Below, in pieces: positions 17,938-27,586 of a stretch of DNA of 64,000 nucleotides. This stretch comes from Pseudobacteroides cellulosolvens ATCC 35603 = DSM 2933. GTDB taxonomy: Bacteria; Bacillota; Clostridia; Acetivibrionales; DSM-2933. The stretch covers positions 5,094,001-5,158,000 of the forward strand of contig NZ_LGTC01000001.1 in assembly GCF_001262605.1 (NCBI RefSeq), given 5' to 3'. The position numbers and the translations under genes are program-made. The first letter of the stretch is position 1. Each line of letters opens with the position of its first letter. Below the pieces are notes generated by a model. It was not told the DNA's origin. It searched no databases and worked only from the letters and a program-made list of their open reading frames with translations.

Positions 17938-18408
17938 TTACCACCTATAATGTGCAAAAGCCTTGTTAGCTTCAGCCATTTTATGTGTATCTTCCTTCTT
18001 CTTGTATGCTGCACCTACGCTGTTGGTTGCATCCATTATTTCCCCTGCAAGTCTTTCTCTCATTGTTCTTTCGCCTCTTGCACGTGCATAATTTACCAAC
18101 CATCTTAACCCCAAGGTTTGTCTTCTTTCAGGCCTTACTTCCATAGGAACCTGATAAGTCGCACCTCCGACCCTTCTCGCTTTAACTTCGAGTACAGGCA
18201 TAATATTGTTAAGGGCCTGCTCAAAAACCTCCAATGGGTCTTTACCTGTTTTATTCTTAATTATTTCAAAAGCGTCATAGCATAATTTCTGTGCTACACC
18301 CTTTTTACCATCAAGCATTAAATTGTTTATAAGCTTTGTAACCACCTTATCGTTAAATAACGGATCAGGCAGAACATCTCTTTTCTGAATATGTCCTTTT
18401 CTTGGCAC
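17938..18408 (-). CDS. rpsG: 30S ribosomal protein S7
   Basis: Primary 16S rRNA 3' domain binding protein of the small subunit. The protein starts with GTG at 18408 (MPRKGHIQKRDVLPDPLFND, 156 residues), because GGAGGG lies seven bases before that codon and family members begin MPRKG. An in-frame ATG at 18456 would add 16 atypical residues. Conserved blocks include GVAQKLCYDAF, RRVGGATYQVPMEVRPERR and the C-terminal KMAEANKAFAHYRW. It lies between rpsL and fusA. Confidence 0.97.
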   Translation of the reverse strand: MPRKGHIQKRDVLPDPLFNDKVVTKLINNLMLDGKKGVAQKLCYDAFEIIKNKTGKDPLEVFEQALNNIMPVLEVKARRVGGATYQVPMEVRPERRQTLGLRWLVNYARARGERTMRERLAGEIMDATNSVGAAYKKKEDTHKMAEANKAFAHYRW

Positions 18409-18444
18409 TTTGCTTCCCTCCTTCTTATGATAATATATCATAGG

Positions 18445-18470
18445 TACTCGCGGCAATTATTTGCCGTCGC
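18445..18470 (-). promoter_or_regulatory. Hairpin in the rpsL-rpsG spacer
   Basis: CGGCAA-TTAT-TTGCCG forms a short perfect stem about 40 bases ahead of the rpsG GTG, within a 150-bp rpsL-rpsG spacer that is longer than needed and partly palindromic. In E. coli the equivalent spacer carries the S7 feedback site. Whether this one does is unknown. Confidence 0.35.
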
Positions 18471-18557
18471 CAGTGCTCGTACATGCAAATATATATATAT
18501 ATAAACAACGTACTCTGCACCATTTTTCATACTACGTGCCTGCACATTGTACGAATC

Positions 18558-18986
18558 TTATTTCTTAACAGCACCTGCTTTTGGTCTCTTAGCACCATAC
18601 TTGGAACGTGACTGCATTCTTTTTGCTACTCCTGCAGTATCAAGAGTTCCTCTAACGATATGATACCTAACCCCTGGAAGGTCCTTAACCCTACCTCCCC
18701 TTATGAGAACAACACTGTGCTCTTGCAGGTTGTGGCCTATACCCGGAATATAAGCAGTTACTTCTATACCATTAGTCAAACGTACCCTTGCAACCTTTCT
18801 CAAAGCTGAGTTTGGCTTCTTAGGAGTAGTAGTTTTAACAACAGTACAAACACCACGTTTTTGAGGTGCACTCAAATCTGTAGGCTGCTTCTTCAAAGAG
18901 TTGAATCCTTTTTGAAGTGCGGGTGCAGTTGATTTCTTTTCCATAACCTGTCTTCCTTTTCTTACTAACTGGTTAAACGTTGGCAT
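18558..18986 (-). CDS. rpsL: 30S ribosomal protein S12
   Basis: Decoding-centre ribosomal protein. Start at 18986 (MPTFNQLVRKGR, 142 residues) with GGAGGTGA directly upstream; the upstream in-frame TTG overlaps that ribosome site and is not used. The universal blocks TTTPKKPNSALRKVARVRL, GIGHNLQEHSVVLIRGGRVKDLPGVRYH and RSKYGAKRPK are intact. The lysines known for streptomycin resistance lie in normal context (TPKKPNS and VKDLPG). It precedes rpsG. Confidence 0.98.
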   Translation of the reverse strand: MPTFNQLVRKGRQVMEKKSTAPALQKGFNSLKKQPTDLSAPQKRGVCTVVKTTTPKKPNSALRKVARVRLTNGIEVTAYIPGIGHNLQEHSVVLIRGGRVKDLPGVRYHIVRGTLDTAGVAKRMQSRSKYGAKRPKAGAVKK

Positions 18987-19043
18987 TACTTCACCTCCTC
19001 TCAATCCTTAATTATTATAATAAATAACTACTTTAGCAGTTTG

Positions 19044-19286
19044 CTATTTTAAAACACAAGCCACTGCAGCACCAACTTCTATGCCACATGCTTTACCAAG
19101 CTGCTTCATAGTATCAATATAAACAATTTCAATATCACTGCTCGAACATAATTCCTTAATACTTCTGACTACTTTTTCGTCTGCATCCTTAGCGATGTAA
19201 ACAGTATCTGCAAGTCCATTTTCAACCGCTTTCATGGACTGTCTGATCCCTATGGTCTTCTTGCTGCTCTTAATACTCTCCAACAC
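19044..19286 (-). CDS. L7Ae-like ribosomal protein (YbxF/Rpl7Ae family)
   Basis: An 80-residue member of the L7Ae/L30e/S12e/Gadd45 RNA-binding fold, the kink-turn-binding family, found in Firmicutes between rpoC and rpsL (B. subtilis YbxF). Features are the GIRQSMKAVENGLADTVYIAKDAD start and the C-terminal LGKACGIEVGAAVACVLK. It starts at GTG (19286), with GGAGGG six bases before. It is the first gene of the str transcription unit, just downstream of a clear promoter. Family knowledge supports k-turn RNA binding; its physiological role in bacteria is not settled. Confidence 0.93.
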   Translation of the reverse strand: MLESIKSSKKTIGIRQSMKAVENGLADTVYIAKDADEKVVRSIKELCSSSDIEIVYIDTMKQLGKACGIEVGAAVACVLK

Positions 19287-19416
19287 CTTTTACCCTCCAG
19301 GAAATCCACTAAATTATATAGTGTGCTTTGATTATATCCTTTCATTAAGAAAAAGTATTTCTTGGTTTGTAAATACATTATTTTACACAATTCATTACTA
19401 AAACGCACACTAAAAT

Positions 19417-19445
19417 ATTTTATATCTTAATGTTTATTTTGTCAA
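19417..19445 (-). promoter_or_regulatory. Sigma-A promoter of the str operon
   Basis: Minus strand TTGACA (19445-19440), a 17-base spacer and TAAAAT (19422-19417) form a near-consensus vegetative promoter about 130 bases ahead of the L7Ae-like gene. It would drive L7Ae-rpsL-rpsG-fusA-tuf independently of rpoBC. Confidence 0.8.
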
Positions 19446-19450
19446 GGATT

Positions 19451-19478
19451 AAGGAGTCGGTATATTAACCAACTCCTT
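19451..19478 (-). terminator. Hairpin after rpoC
   Basis: AAGGAGTtGGT pairs with ACCgACTCCTT, a nearly perfect stem about 30 bases past the rpoC stop and directly before the str promoter. The T-tract behind it on the minus strand is poor (AATCCTTGAC), so termination may be partial. Confidence 0.5.
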
Positions 19479-19509
19479 TTACCGTTTGTATAATGTTAAG
19501 TTTTATACC

Positions 19510-22500
19510 TTACTCTACTCCAACAGTACTGATATTTATATCCTTGTATCTGCTCATTCCTGTCCCGGCAGGTATCAACTTACCTATTATAACGTTTTCC
19601 TTAAGTCCTACCAGAGGATCAACCTTTCCTTTTATAGCAGCTTCTGTCAATACCCTTGTCGTTTCCTGGAAGGATGCTGCTGATAAGAATGACTCTGTAG
19701 CAAGTGAAGCCTTTGTTATACCAAGTAATGTCCTCTTTGCTTCAGCAGGTCTCTTACCCTCAGCCAATGCCTTGGCATTTTCTTCATCGAAATCAAATAT
19801 ATCTACGAGGCTACCTGGTAGAAGATTGGTGTCACCAGCCTCCTCAACCTTAACCTTACGAAGCATCTGCTTTACTATAACTTCTATATGTTTATCGTTG
19901 ATGTCAACACCCTGCAGCCTGTAAACTCTTTGTACTTCAGACAGCAGATAAGACTGAACACCATTTATACCTTTTATCTTCAGTATGTCATGAGGGTTAA
20001 CGGAACCTTCTGTCAACTCGTCACCGGCCTCAACCACATCACCGTCACTAACTTTAATCCTTGATCCATATGGAATGAGGTAATTCCTTGCCTCTCCATC
20101 CTCTGAAGTAATAATAACTTCTCTCTTTTTCTTTGTCTCACTTATTTTAACTGTACCCGGTATTTCGGATATGATAGCAAGACCCTTTGGCTTTCTTGCC
20201 TCAAATAACTCTTCGACACGAGGCAAACCCTGTGTGATGTCATCACCGGCAACACCACCTGTATGGAAGGTTCTCATTGTAAGCTGGGTACCCGGCTCAC
20301 CGATTGACTGTGCTGCGATAATACCAACAGCTTCACCAACGTTACAATCTTCACCTGTAGCAAGGTTGGCTCCATAGCACTTGCCGCAAACCCCATACTC
20401 GGAGTGGCAGGTAAGTACCGATCTGATTTTAATCTTCTTATGACCAGCCTTAACGATCTTGCTTGCTGTATTTTCCTTTATCATCTTGCCGGCTTCTATT
20501 AATACTTCACCGGTTTCAGGATGTGTAATAGCTTCAGCTGCATATCTTCCTGTGATTCTCTCTTCCAAACCTTCAATTACTTCAGTACCATCTTTGATGT
20601 CAGAAACAACAATACCTTTTCTGGTACCGCAGTCCATTTCTCTTACTATAACATCCTGACTTACGTCAACTAGACGTCTTGTCAAATATCCGGAGTCGGC
20701 AGTTCTTAACGCTGTATCTGCAAGACCTTTTCTTGCACCGTGGGTTGAAATAAAGTACTCGAGAACGTTAAGACCCTCACGGAAGTTAGCTTTTATAGGT
20801 ATTTCGATTGTCTTACCTGAAGTATCCGCCATAAGTCCTCTCATACCGGCCAGCTGTCTTATCTGGTTAACGTTACCTCTCGCTCCTGAGTGAGCCATCA
20901 TGTAAACCGGATTAAATCTATCCAGGTTGGCCATCAATGCTTGAGTAATGTTTTCTACCGTTTCAGTCCATGCAGTAATGACAGAGTTATATCTTTCTTC
21001 ATCAGATATAAGACCTCTCTTATACTGTTTTACTATATTTTCTATCCTGTCTTCAGTCTCTTTAAGATAGCGTTGCTTAACCTCAGGTATAACCATATCG
21101 GATACGCTGATAGTTATTGCACCTCTTGTTGAATACTTGAAGCCCAAAGCTTTTATCTTATCAAGAATTATTGCAGTTTCTGTAGTTCCATGGGTCCTTA
21201 TGCTTTTATCAATTATACGTCCTAATGCTTTTCTATCAACAAGGAAAGTTATTTCCAAATCTGCTTCCTTCTCAGGGTCATTTCTGTCTACAAATCCAAG
21301 ATCCTGTGGAATAGCTTCATTGAATATTATTCTACCTGCTGTGGCACTAATAATTCTATCGCACCATTCACCTTTAATAAGTCTTTTCATTCTTACCTTG
21401 ATAGGCGCATGGAGCCCTAAGAATCCATTGTCATAAGCCATTATTGCTTCTTCAGGTGATCCGAACACCTTACCTTCACCAGGTTCACCAGGTTTTTCTA
21501 TGGTAAGATAATAACTTCCCAAAACCATGTCCTGTGTAGGTACTGTAACAGGCTTACCATCCTGAGGCTTCAAAAGATTGTTCGCCGAGAGCATCAGGAA
21601 TCTTGCTTCCGCTTGAGCTTCTGCTGAAAGCGGAACGTGAACAGCCATCTGGTCACCGTCAAAGTCAGCATTGTAAGCTGTACAAACCAATGGATGGAGC
21701 TTTAATGCTCTACCTTCAACAAGCACAGGCTCAAATGCCTGAATACCAAGTCTGTGAAGGGTTGGTGCACGGTTTAGAAGCACAGGATGTTCCTTGATTA
21801 CTTCCTCCAATACATCCCATATTTCATTACGTACCCTTTCAACCATTCTCTTAGCACTCTTTATATTGTGTGCAAGCCCATCATTAACGAGCTTCTTCAT
21901 AACAAATGGTTTAAATAGCTCAAGTGCCATTTCCTTAGGAAGACCGCACTGGAATATCTTAAGGTCAGGGCCGACAACTATAACTGAACGTCCTGAATAG
22001 TCAACACGCTTACCTAAGAGGTTCTGACGGAAACGTCCCTGCTTACCTTTTAACATATCTGAAAGGGACTTTAACGGTCTGTTACCAGGACCTGTTACAG
22101 GTCTTCCTCTTCTTCCGTTATCAATAAGTGCGTCAACTGCTTCCTGGAGCATCCTCTTTTCATTTCTTACAATGATATCAGGAGCACCCAGGTCTAAAAG
22201 TCTCTTTAATCGGTTATTTCTATTAATAACCCTTCTATATAAGTCGTTTAAGTCTGATGTTGCAAACCTTCCGCCATCCAACTGTACCATAGGCCTTAAC
22301 TCAGGCGGTATTACAGGTACTACATCCATGACCATCCAATCCGGTCTGTTGGATGAGAGCCTGAAAGATTCTACAACTTCAAGTCTTTTAATTGTTCTTA
22401 TCCTTTTTTGTCCGGTTGTTTCTTCCAGTTCAGCTCTTAGTTCTTTAGACAACTGTTCAAGATCAATTTCCATAAGAAGCTCTTTTATGGCTTCTGCACC

Positions 22501-23010
22501 CATTTCTGCACGAAACTTGGGACCGAATTTCTCCAAACTGTCTCTGTATTCCTTTTCAGTTAAAGGCTGCTTTTTTGAAAGCGGTGTCTGGCCTGGATCG
22601 ATAACAACATATGATGCAAAGTATAATATTTTTTCAAGTACCCTTGGAGACATATCCAGGATTAGACCCATACGACTGGGTATACCCTTGAAATACCAAA
22701 TATGGGAGACTGGAGCAGCTAATTCTATATGCCCCATTCTTTCCCTTCTTACCTTGGATCTTGTTACTTCAACACCACATCTGTCACATACTATACCTTT
22801 ATATCTGATCCTTTTATACTTTCCACAGTGACATTCCCAGTCCTTCTGAGGTCCAAAAATCCTTTCACAGAAAAGACCATCCCTCTCAGGCTTTAATGTC
22901 CTATAATTGATGGTTTCGGGCTTTTTAACTTCGCCTCTTGACCATTCTCTTATCTTTTCCGGAGATGCTAGGCCTATTTTAATAGAATCAAAGTTATTTA
23001 GTTCAAACAT
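19510..23010 (-). CDS. rpoC: RNA polymerase subunit beta'
   Basis: Catalytic large subunit of RNA polymerase, 1166 residues. The N-terminal zinc ribbon has CHCGKYKRIRYKG with CDRCGVE; the active-site Mg2+ loop is NADFDGDQMAVHVP; the second zinc site is near CGTRKG, CHSEYGVCGKCYG. The trigger loop region (MADTSGKTIEIPI, FREGLNVLEYFISTHGARKGLADTALRTADSGYLTRR) is intact. It follows rpoB by 17 bases and is co-transcribed with it. No truncation or insertion is seen. Confidence 0.99.
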   Translation of the reverse strand: MFELNNFDSIKIGLASPEKIREWSRGEVKKPETINYRTLKPERDGLFCERIFGPQKDWECHCGKYKRIRYKGIVCDRCGVEVTRSKVRRERMGHIELAAPVSHIWYFKGIPSRMGLILDMSPRVLEKILYFASYVVIDPGQTPLSKKQPLTEKEYRDSLEKFGPKFRAEMGAEAIKELLMEIDLEQLSKELRAELEETTGQKRIRTIKRLEVVESFRLSSNRPDWMVMDVVPVIPPELRPMVQLDGGRFATSDLNDLYRRVINRNNRLKRLLDLGAPDIIVRNEKRMLQEAVDALIDNGRRGRPVTGPGNRPLKSLSDMLKGKQGRFRQNLLGKRVDYSGRSVIVVGPDLKIFQCGLPKEMALELFKPFVMKKLVNDGLAHNIKSAKRMVERVRNEIWDVLEEVIKEHPVLLNRAPTLHRLGIQAFEPVLVEGRALKLHPLVCTAYNADFDGDQMAVHVPLSAEAQAEARFLMLSANNLLKPQDGKPVTVPTQDMVLGSYYLTIEKPGEPGEGKVFGSPEEAIMAYDNGFLGLHAPIKVRMKRLIKGEWCDRIISATAGRIIFNEAIPQDLGFVDRNDPEKEADLEITFLVDRKALGRIIDKSIRTHGTTETAIILDKIKALGFKYSTRGAITISVSDMVIPEVKQRYLKETEDRIENIVKQYKRGLISDEERYNSVITAWTETVENITQALMANLDRFNPVYMMAHSGARGNVNQIRQLAGMRGLMADTSGKTIEIPIKANFREGLNVLEYFISTHGARKGLADTALRTADSGYLTRRLVDVSQDVIVREMDCGTRKGIVVSDIKDGTEVIEGLEERITGRYAAEAITHPETGEVLIEAGKMIKENTASKIVKAGHKKIKIRSVLTCHSEYGVCGKCYGANLATGEDCNVGEAVGIIAAQSIGEPGTQLTMRTFHTGGVAGDDITQGLPRVEELFEARKPKGLAIISEIPGTVKISETKKKREVIITSEDGEARNYLIPYGSRIKVSDGDVVEAGDELTEGSVNPHDILKIKGINGVQSYLLSEVQRVYRLQGVDINDKHIEVIVKQMLRKVKVEEAGDTNLLPGSLVDIFDFDEENAKALAEGKRPAEAKRTLLGITKASLATESFLSAASFQETTRVLTEAAIKGKVDPLVGLKENVIIGKLIPAGTGMSRYKDINISTVGVE

Positions 23011-23027
23011 CGGCTTCTCTCCCTTCC

Positions 23028-26000
23028 TTAGATAATATCGTCGTCATCAAATCCGCTTCCGAAATCCTCAGCATCGGCAAAAATGTCTTCTTCAATTACA
23101 TCCTCAATTTTATCTCCGGTACTGATATCTCCGATTTCAAAATCGTCCATATCCATATCCTCATCCAAAACGTCTTCTCCGATATCATCGAAGTCGGCTA
23201 ACGGAATTTCATCTTCTCTGCCTTCTATATTAACGTTAAGTTCTTCAAGTTCATCTTCTACTGACTCTTTAATTGCAATTTCTTCCTGTTCTTCAGAGTA
23301 TACCTTCACATCAAGACACAAGCTCTGAAGCTCTTTTATCAATACCTTAAATGACTCAGGTATTCCAGGCTCTGGAACGTTTTCGCCCTTAACAATTGCC
23401 TCATATGTCTTAACCCTACCTACAACGTCATCAGACTTAACTGTAAGTATTTCCTGGAGCGTATATGCTGCACCATATGCTTCAAGTGCCCAAACTTCCA
23501 TTTCCCCGAATCTCTGTCCACCGAACTGTGCTTTACCTCCCAAAGGCTGCTGAGTAACCAGTGAATATGGACCGGTCGAACGTGCGTGAATCTTGTCATC
23601 AACAAGGTGGGCGAGTTTCAGTATATACATGTAACCCACAGTTACCCTGTTATCAAAAGGCATTCCTGTTCTTCCGTCATATAAAACGGTTTTACCATCA
23701 GGATCCAGACCTGCCATCTTTAGAGTTTCAACTATGTCATCTTCTGTTGCTCCATCAAATACAGGTGTTGCAATCTTCCAGCCAAGTGCTTTTGCAGCAA
23801 AGCCCAAGTGAACTTCAAGCACCTGACCGATATTCATACGTGATGGAACCCCCAGTGGATTAAGAACTATCTGAAGGGGTGTACCATCAGGCAGGAACGG
23901 CATATCCTCTTCTGGGAGTATCCTCGAGATAACCCCTTTATTACCGTGTCTTCCGGCCATCTTGTCACCAACAGATATTTTTCTCTTTTGAGCTATATAA
24001 CACCTTACCAATTGGTTAACTCCAGGAGGAAGCTCATCACCGTTTTCCCTTGTGAACACCTTAACATCAACTATGATACCTGATTCACCATGAGGAACAC
24101 GCAGTGATGTATCTCTTACTTCTCTTGCCTTTTCACCAAATATTGCCCTTAAAAGTCTTTCTTCGGCGGTAAGCTCAGTTTCACCCTTTGGAGTAACTTT
24201 CCCAACAAGGATATCTCCTGATCTTACTTCAGCACCAACTCTGATTATTCCTCTATCGTCAAGGTCCTTTAATGACTCTTCACTTACATTAGGAATATCT
24301 CTTGTTATCTCTTCAGGACCAAGTTTCGTATCTCTTGATTCTGCCTCATACTCTTCAATATGGATTGATGTAAATACATCATCTTTAACAAGCTTTTCAC
24401 TTATAAGGATAGCATCCTCATAGTTATAACCTTCCCAGGTCATGAATGCAATCAGTATATTCTTACCAAGTGCTATTTCACCAAGCTCAGTAGAAGGTCC
24501 ATCAGCTATAACGTCACCTGGCTGGAGGACTTCACCCTTAGCAACTATCGGCCTCTGATTGATACATGTTCCCTGGTTTGATCTCATATATTTTAACAAC
24601 TTGTGTACTTCTTTTTTACCGTCATTGTTCTTTATAACAATCTCATTAGCGGATACCTTATCAACTACACCGCCCTTTTCTGTAAGAACAACAACACCGG
24701 AGTCCTTTGCCGCTTTGTACTCAATTCCTGTACCTATAACAGGTGAATTTGCCTTAATAAGAGGCACTGCCTGACGCTGCATGTTTGATCCCATAAGAGC
24801 ACGGTTTGCGTCATCGTTTTCAAGGAATGGAATCATAGCTGTCGCAACAGATACCAACTGTTTAGGCGAAACGTCCATAAAATCGACCTTTGAGTGTTCG
24901 ATTTCAAGGATTTCCTCCCTGTATCTTGCAGCAACCTTCTTAGCTGCAAAAGTACCGTCTTCATTAAGGGGCTCATTTGCCTGAGCAACGAAGAATTTAT
25001 CTTCCTCATCAGCCGTAAGATAAACAATCTCATCTGTTACACGGTCTGTCTCCTTATCAACCTTTCTGTAAGGAGCCTCAATAAAGCCATATTCATTAAT
25101 CCTTGCAAAGGTACTTAATGAACCTATAAGACCTATGTTAGGACCTTCAGGTGTTTCTATAGGACACATACGACCATAGTGGGAGTGGTGAACGTCACGG
25201 ACTTCGAAGCCCGCTCTTTCTCTGCTCAAACCACCAGGACCAAGTGCACTAAGCCTTCTCTTATGTGTCAACTCAGCTAATGGATTTGTCTGGTCCATGA
25301 ACTGGGACAACTGACTGCTTCCAAAGAACTCTTTGATAGCTGCTGCAACAGGCCTGATGTTTATAAGAGCCTGAGGAGTAACTATGTCAATATCCTGAAT
25401 AGTCATTCTTTCCCTTACAACCCTCTCCATCCTGGCCAAACCTATCCTGAACTGGTTTTGCAACAGTTCTCCAACCGAACGGAGCCTTCTATTTCCAAGA
25501 TGGTCTATATCATCTACTGTTCCTATACCATAGGAAAGATTTACGATGTAATTTATAGATGCAACAATATCATCAATTGTAATATATTTAGGAATAAGTT
25601 CTCCCAAATTTTCTTTTAAGGCTTTTTTTATTTCAGCCTCAGTTTTGTTATCATTCAAAATTGATTGGAGAACATCTACCTTAACTTTTTCATTAACGCC
25701 TGTATCACTTATGTCAAATTCCACATAAGCCTTTATGTCCACCATTTTATTGCCTATGACTTTTACACTTTTGCCTTCAGCCAAAACATGTACAAAACTA
25801 ATACCTGAGTTTTCTATTTCAATGGATTTCTCTCTTCCGATAACATCACCCTCAGCTGCCAATATTTCACCAGTCTCAGGATGAATAATATTTTCAGCGG
25901 CTTTAAATCCATATATTCTTGTAGCTAAAGAAAGCTTTTTGTTAAACTTAAATCTACCAAATCTCGCTAAATCATATCTTTTAGAATCGAAGAAAAGGCT

Positions 26001-26765
26001 GTTTAAAAGAGAACGTGCACTATCTACAGTAGGCGGCTCACCAGGTCTAAGCCTCTTGTATACCTCAAGTAAACCCTCATCAGTAGTTTTTGAGTTATCC
26101 TTCTGTATTGTTGCTAGAATACGTTCATCTTCACCTAAAAGCTGAGTTATTTCATAGTCCGTACCAAAACCCAAAGCTCTTAATAATACAGTAATAGGAA
26201 GCTTTCTTGTTCTGTCGATCCTGACGGAAATTATATCGTTAGAATCTGTTTCATACTCAAGCCATGCCCCTCTGTTTGGTATTACGGTATTTGAGTATAG
26301 CTTCTTTCCGGTTTTGTCAAATTTCATTGAATAATATATTCCAGGGGATCTTACCAATTGGCTGACAATAACTCTCTCCGCCCCATTAATTATAAAGGTA
26401 CCGTTATTGGTCATGAGAGGAAAATCACCCATAAATATTTCCTGTTCTTTAACTTCACCGGTTTCCTTATTTATTAGCCTTACTTTAACTTTTAAGGGAG
26501 CTGAAAAAGTTGCATCTCTTTCCTTACATTCTTCAACACTATATTTGGGATTGTCATCAAGAGAATAATCTACAAAGTCCATTATTAGATTACCTGTGTA
26601 ATCTGTAATGGGAGATACATCTCTAAACACTTCCCTAAGTCCCTCTTCGAGGAACCACTTGTAAGAATTCTTCTGAACTTCAATAAGATTTGGCATGTCT
26701 AGAACTTCATCGATTTTTGAGTAGCTCATCCTAGTAGTTTTACCCAGACTAACGGGATGTACCAT
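23028..26765 (-). CDS. rpoB: RNA polymerase subunit beta
   Basis: Catalytic subunit of RNA polymerase, 1245 residues. The rifampicin-binding cluster reads [34 protein letters not shown], with wild-type residues at the usual resistance positions. The flap, the [13 protein letters not shown] block and the C-terminal [26 protein letters not shown]-like region are present. After the normal end (about [10 protein letters not shown]) there is an unusually long acidic tail of roughly 80 residues rich in Asp/Glu (for example [13 protein letters not shown]) ending FDDDDII. Its leader is long: the gap to rplL is 821 bp with a terminator and at least one good promoter, so rpoBC has independent initiation. 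Confidence 0.99.
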   Translation of the reverse strand: [1245 protein letters not shown]

Positions 26766-26930
26766 TAAATATCACCTCATAATTATGACTTTTTAGGACT
26801 AAATTCTATAGCTTGAAAACCTGCCCCCTTCCAAAAATCCATATCGTTACAACTAAATGTATCAAACAATTCTATTGTTTTTAAATTAACAATTTCTTTT
26901 ACCTTATATATAAAAATCATTTTAATCATA

Positions 26931-26959
26931 ATATTAACTAAAGGTTATTAACCTTTCAA
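26931..26959 (-). promoter_or_regulatory. Possible second rpoBC promoter (P2)
   Basis: Minus strand TTGAAA (26959-26954), 17 bases and TAATAT (26936-26931), about 165 bases upstream of the rpoB start. The spacer contains a small palindrome (AAGGTTATTAACCTT). Weaker than P1; prediction only. Confidence 0.35.
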
Positions 26960-27377
26960 TAAAGATTAATTAGTGTGATTAAATTGATTTTGTTTTCAAA
27001 TTGTTTACATACAAACTAAAAGCTATTAAACAAATAGCAATTACCGAATAATCCCAAGTGCATACTTAACTCATTCAATACTCTTCTCCTAGTCAATGGT
27101 ATGTAATGATCCAATATTTTTCAACAAACTATATAAATACGCAAAAACTATGGTAAATATTCCCTTTTGTAAATACCATATCAGCAACTAAGATATGCAT
27201 TATGTCTTTTGAATATTTTTAAAAAAAGTACATAGACTAATATAATGCATGTTTAATCTATTAAAATATTATTAACAATTATTGTCTTATTTATTCTATC
27301 GTGTTATAATTTATTTGTATTAAGTATAAAATTTCAATAAAGCTGTATTTTACCATGAAATTATAACGCAGTATATA

Positions 27378-27406
27378 ATACTACCATTGAAAGAACAACT
27401 TGTCAA
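27378..27406 (-). promoter_or_regulatory. Promoter in the rplL-rpoB gap (P1)
   Basis: Minus strand TTGACA (27406-27401), 17 bases and TAGTAT (27383-27378). A transcript starting here would have about 600 bases of leader before rpoB. The rest of the 26766-27586 gap is strongly AT-rich, has no credible ORF, and shows no T-box or riboswitch that I recognise. Confidence 0.55.
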
Positions 27407-27501
27407 GATTAATCTGTCAAATTTAATCTTTTTTTTATTTCTTCTAATAAAATCATTTTTCTACTTAAATTATAGAATCAATTAATTTTTTTACATTTGT
27501 C

Positions 27502-27530
27502 ATTAAAATTTGACATTGACAAATTTTAAT
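27502..27530. repeat. 11-bp inverted repeat beside the rplL terminator
   Basis: ATTAAAATTTG (27502-27512) and CAAATTTTAAT (27520-27530) form a perfect palindrome with a 7-base centre, directly beyond the rplL terminator. It could extend termination or be a protein-binding site; nothing else supports either. Confidence 0.5.
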
Positions 27531-27532
27531 GC

Positions 27533-27576
27533 AAAAAGCTTCTTGGCTTTATTTTACTGTAGCCAAGAAGCTTTTT
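27533..27576. terminator. Strong terminator after rplL
   Basis: A perfect 16-bp stem, AAAAAGCTTCTTGGCT/AGCCAAGAAGCTTTTT, with a 12-base loop starts about 10 bases past the rplL stop. It is symmetrical and so could work in both directions. It should end most transcripts from the ribosomal-protein promoter before rpoB. Confidence 0.92.
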
Positions 27577-27586
27577 ATAGATTAAA

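Noticed and set aside
18457..18557. tRNA or other RNA gene between rpsL and rpsG
   Set aside because: There are short hairpins but no tRNA-like cloverleaf or conserved boxes.
21590..23010. Plus-strand ORFs within rpoC
   Set aside because: Several plus-strand frames are open opposite rpoC and rpoB by codon bias only; none has a start signal or recognisable domain.
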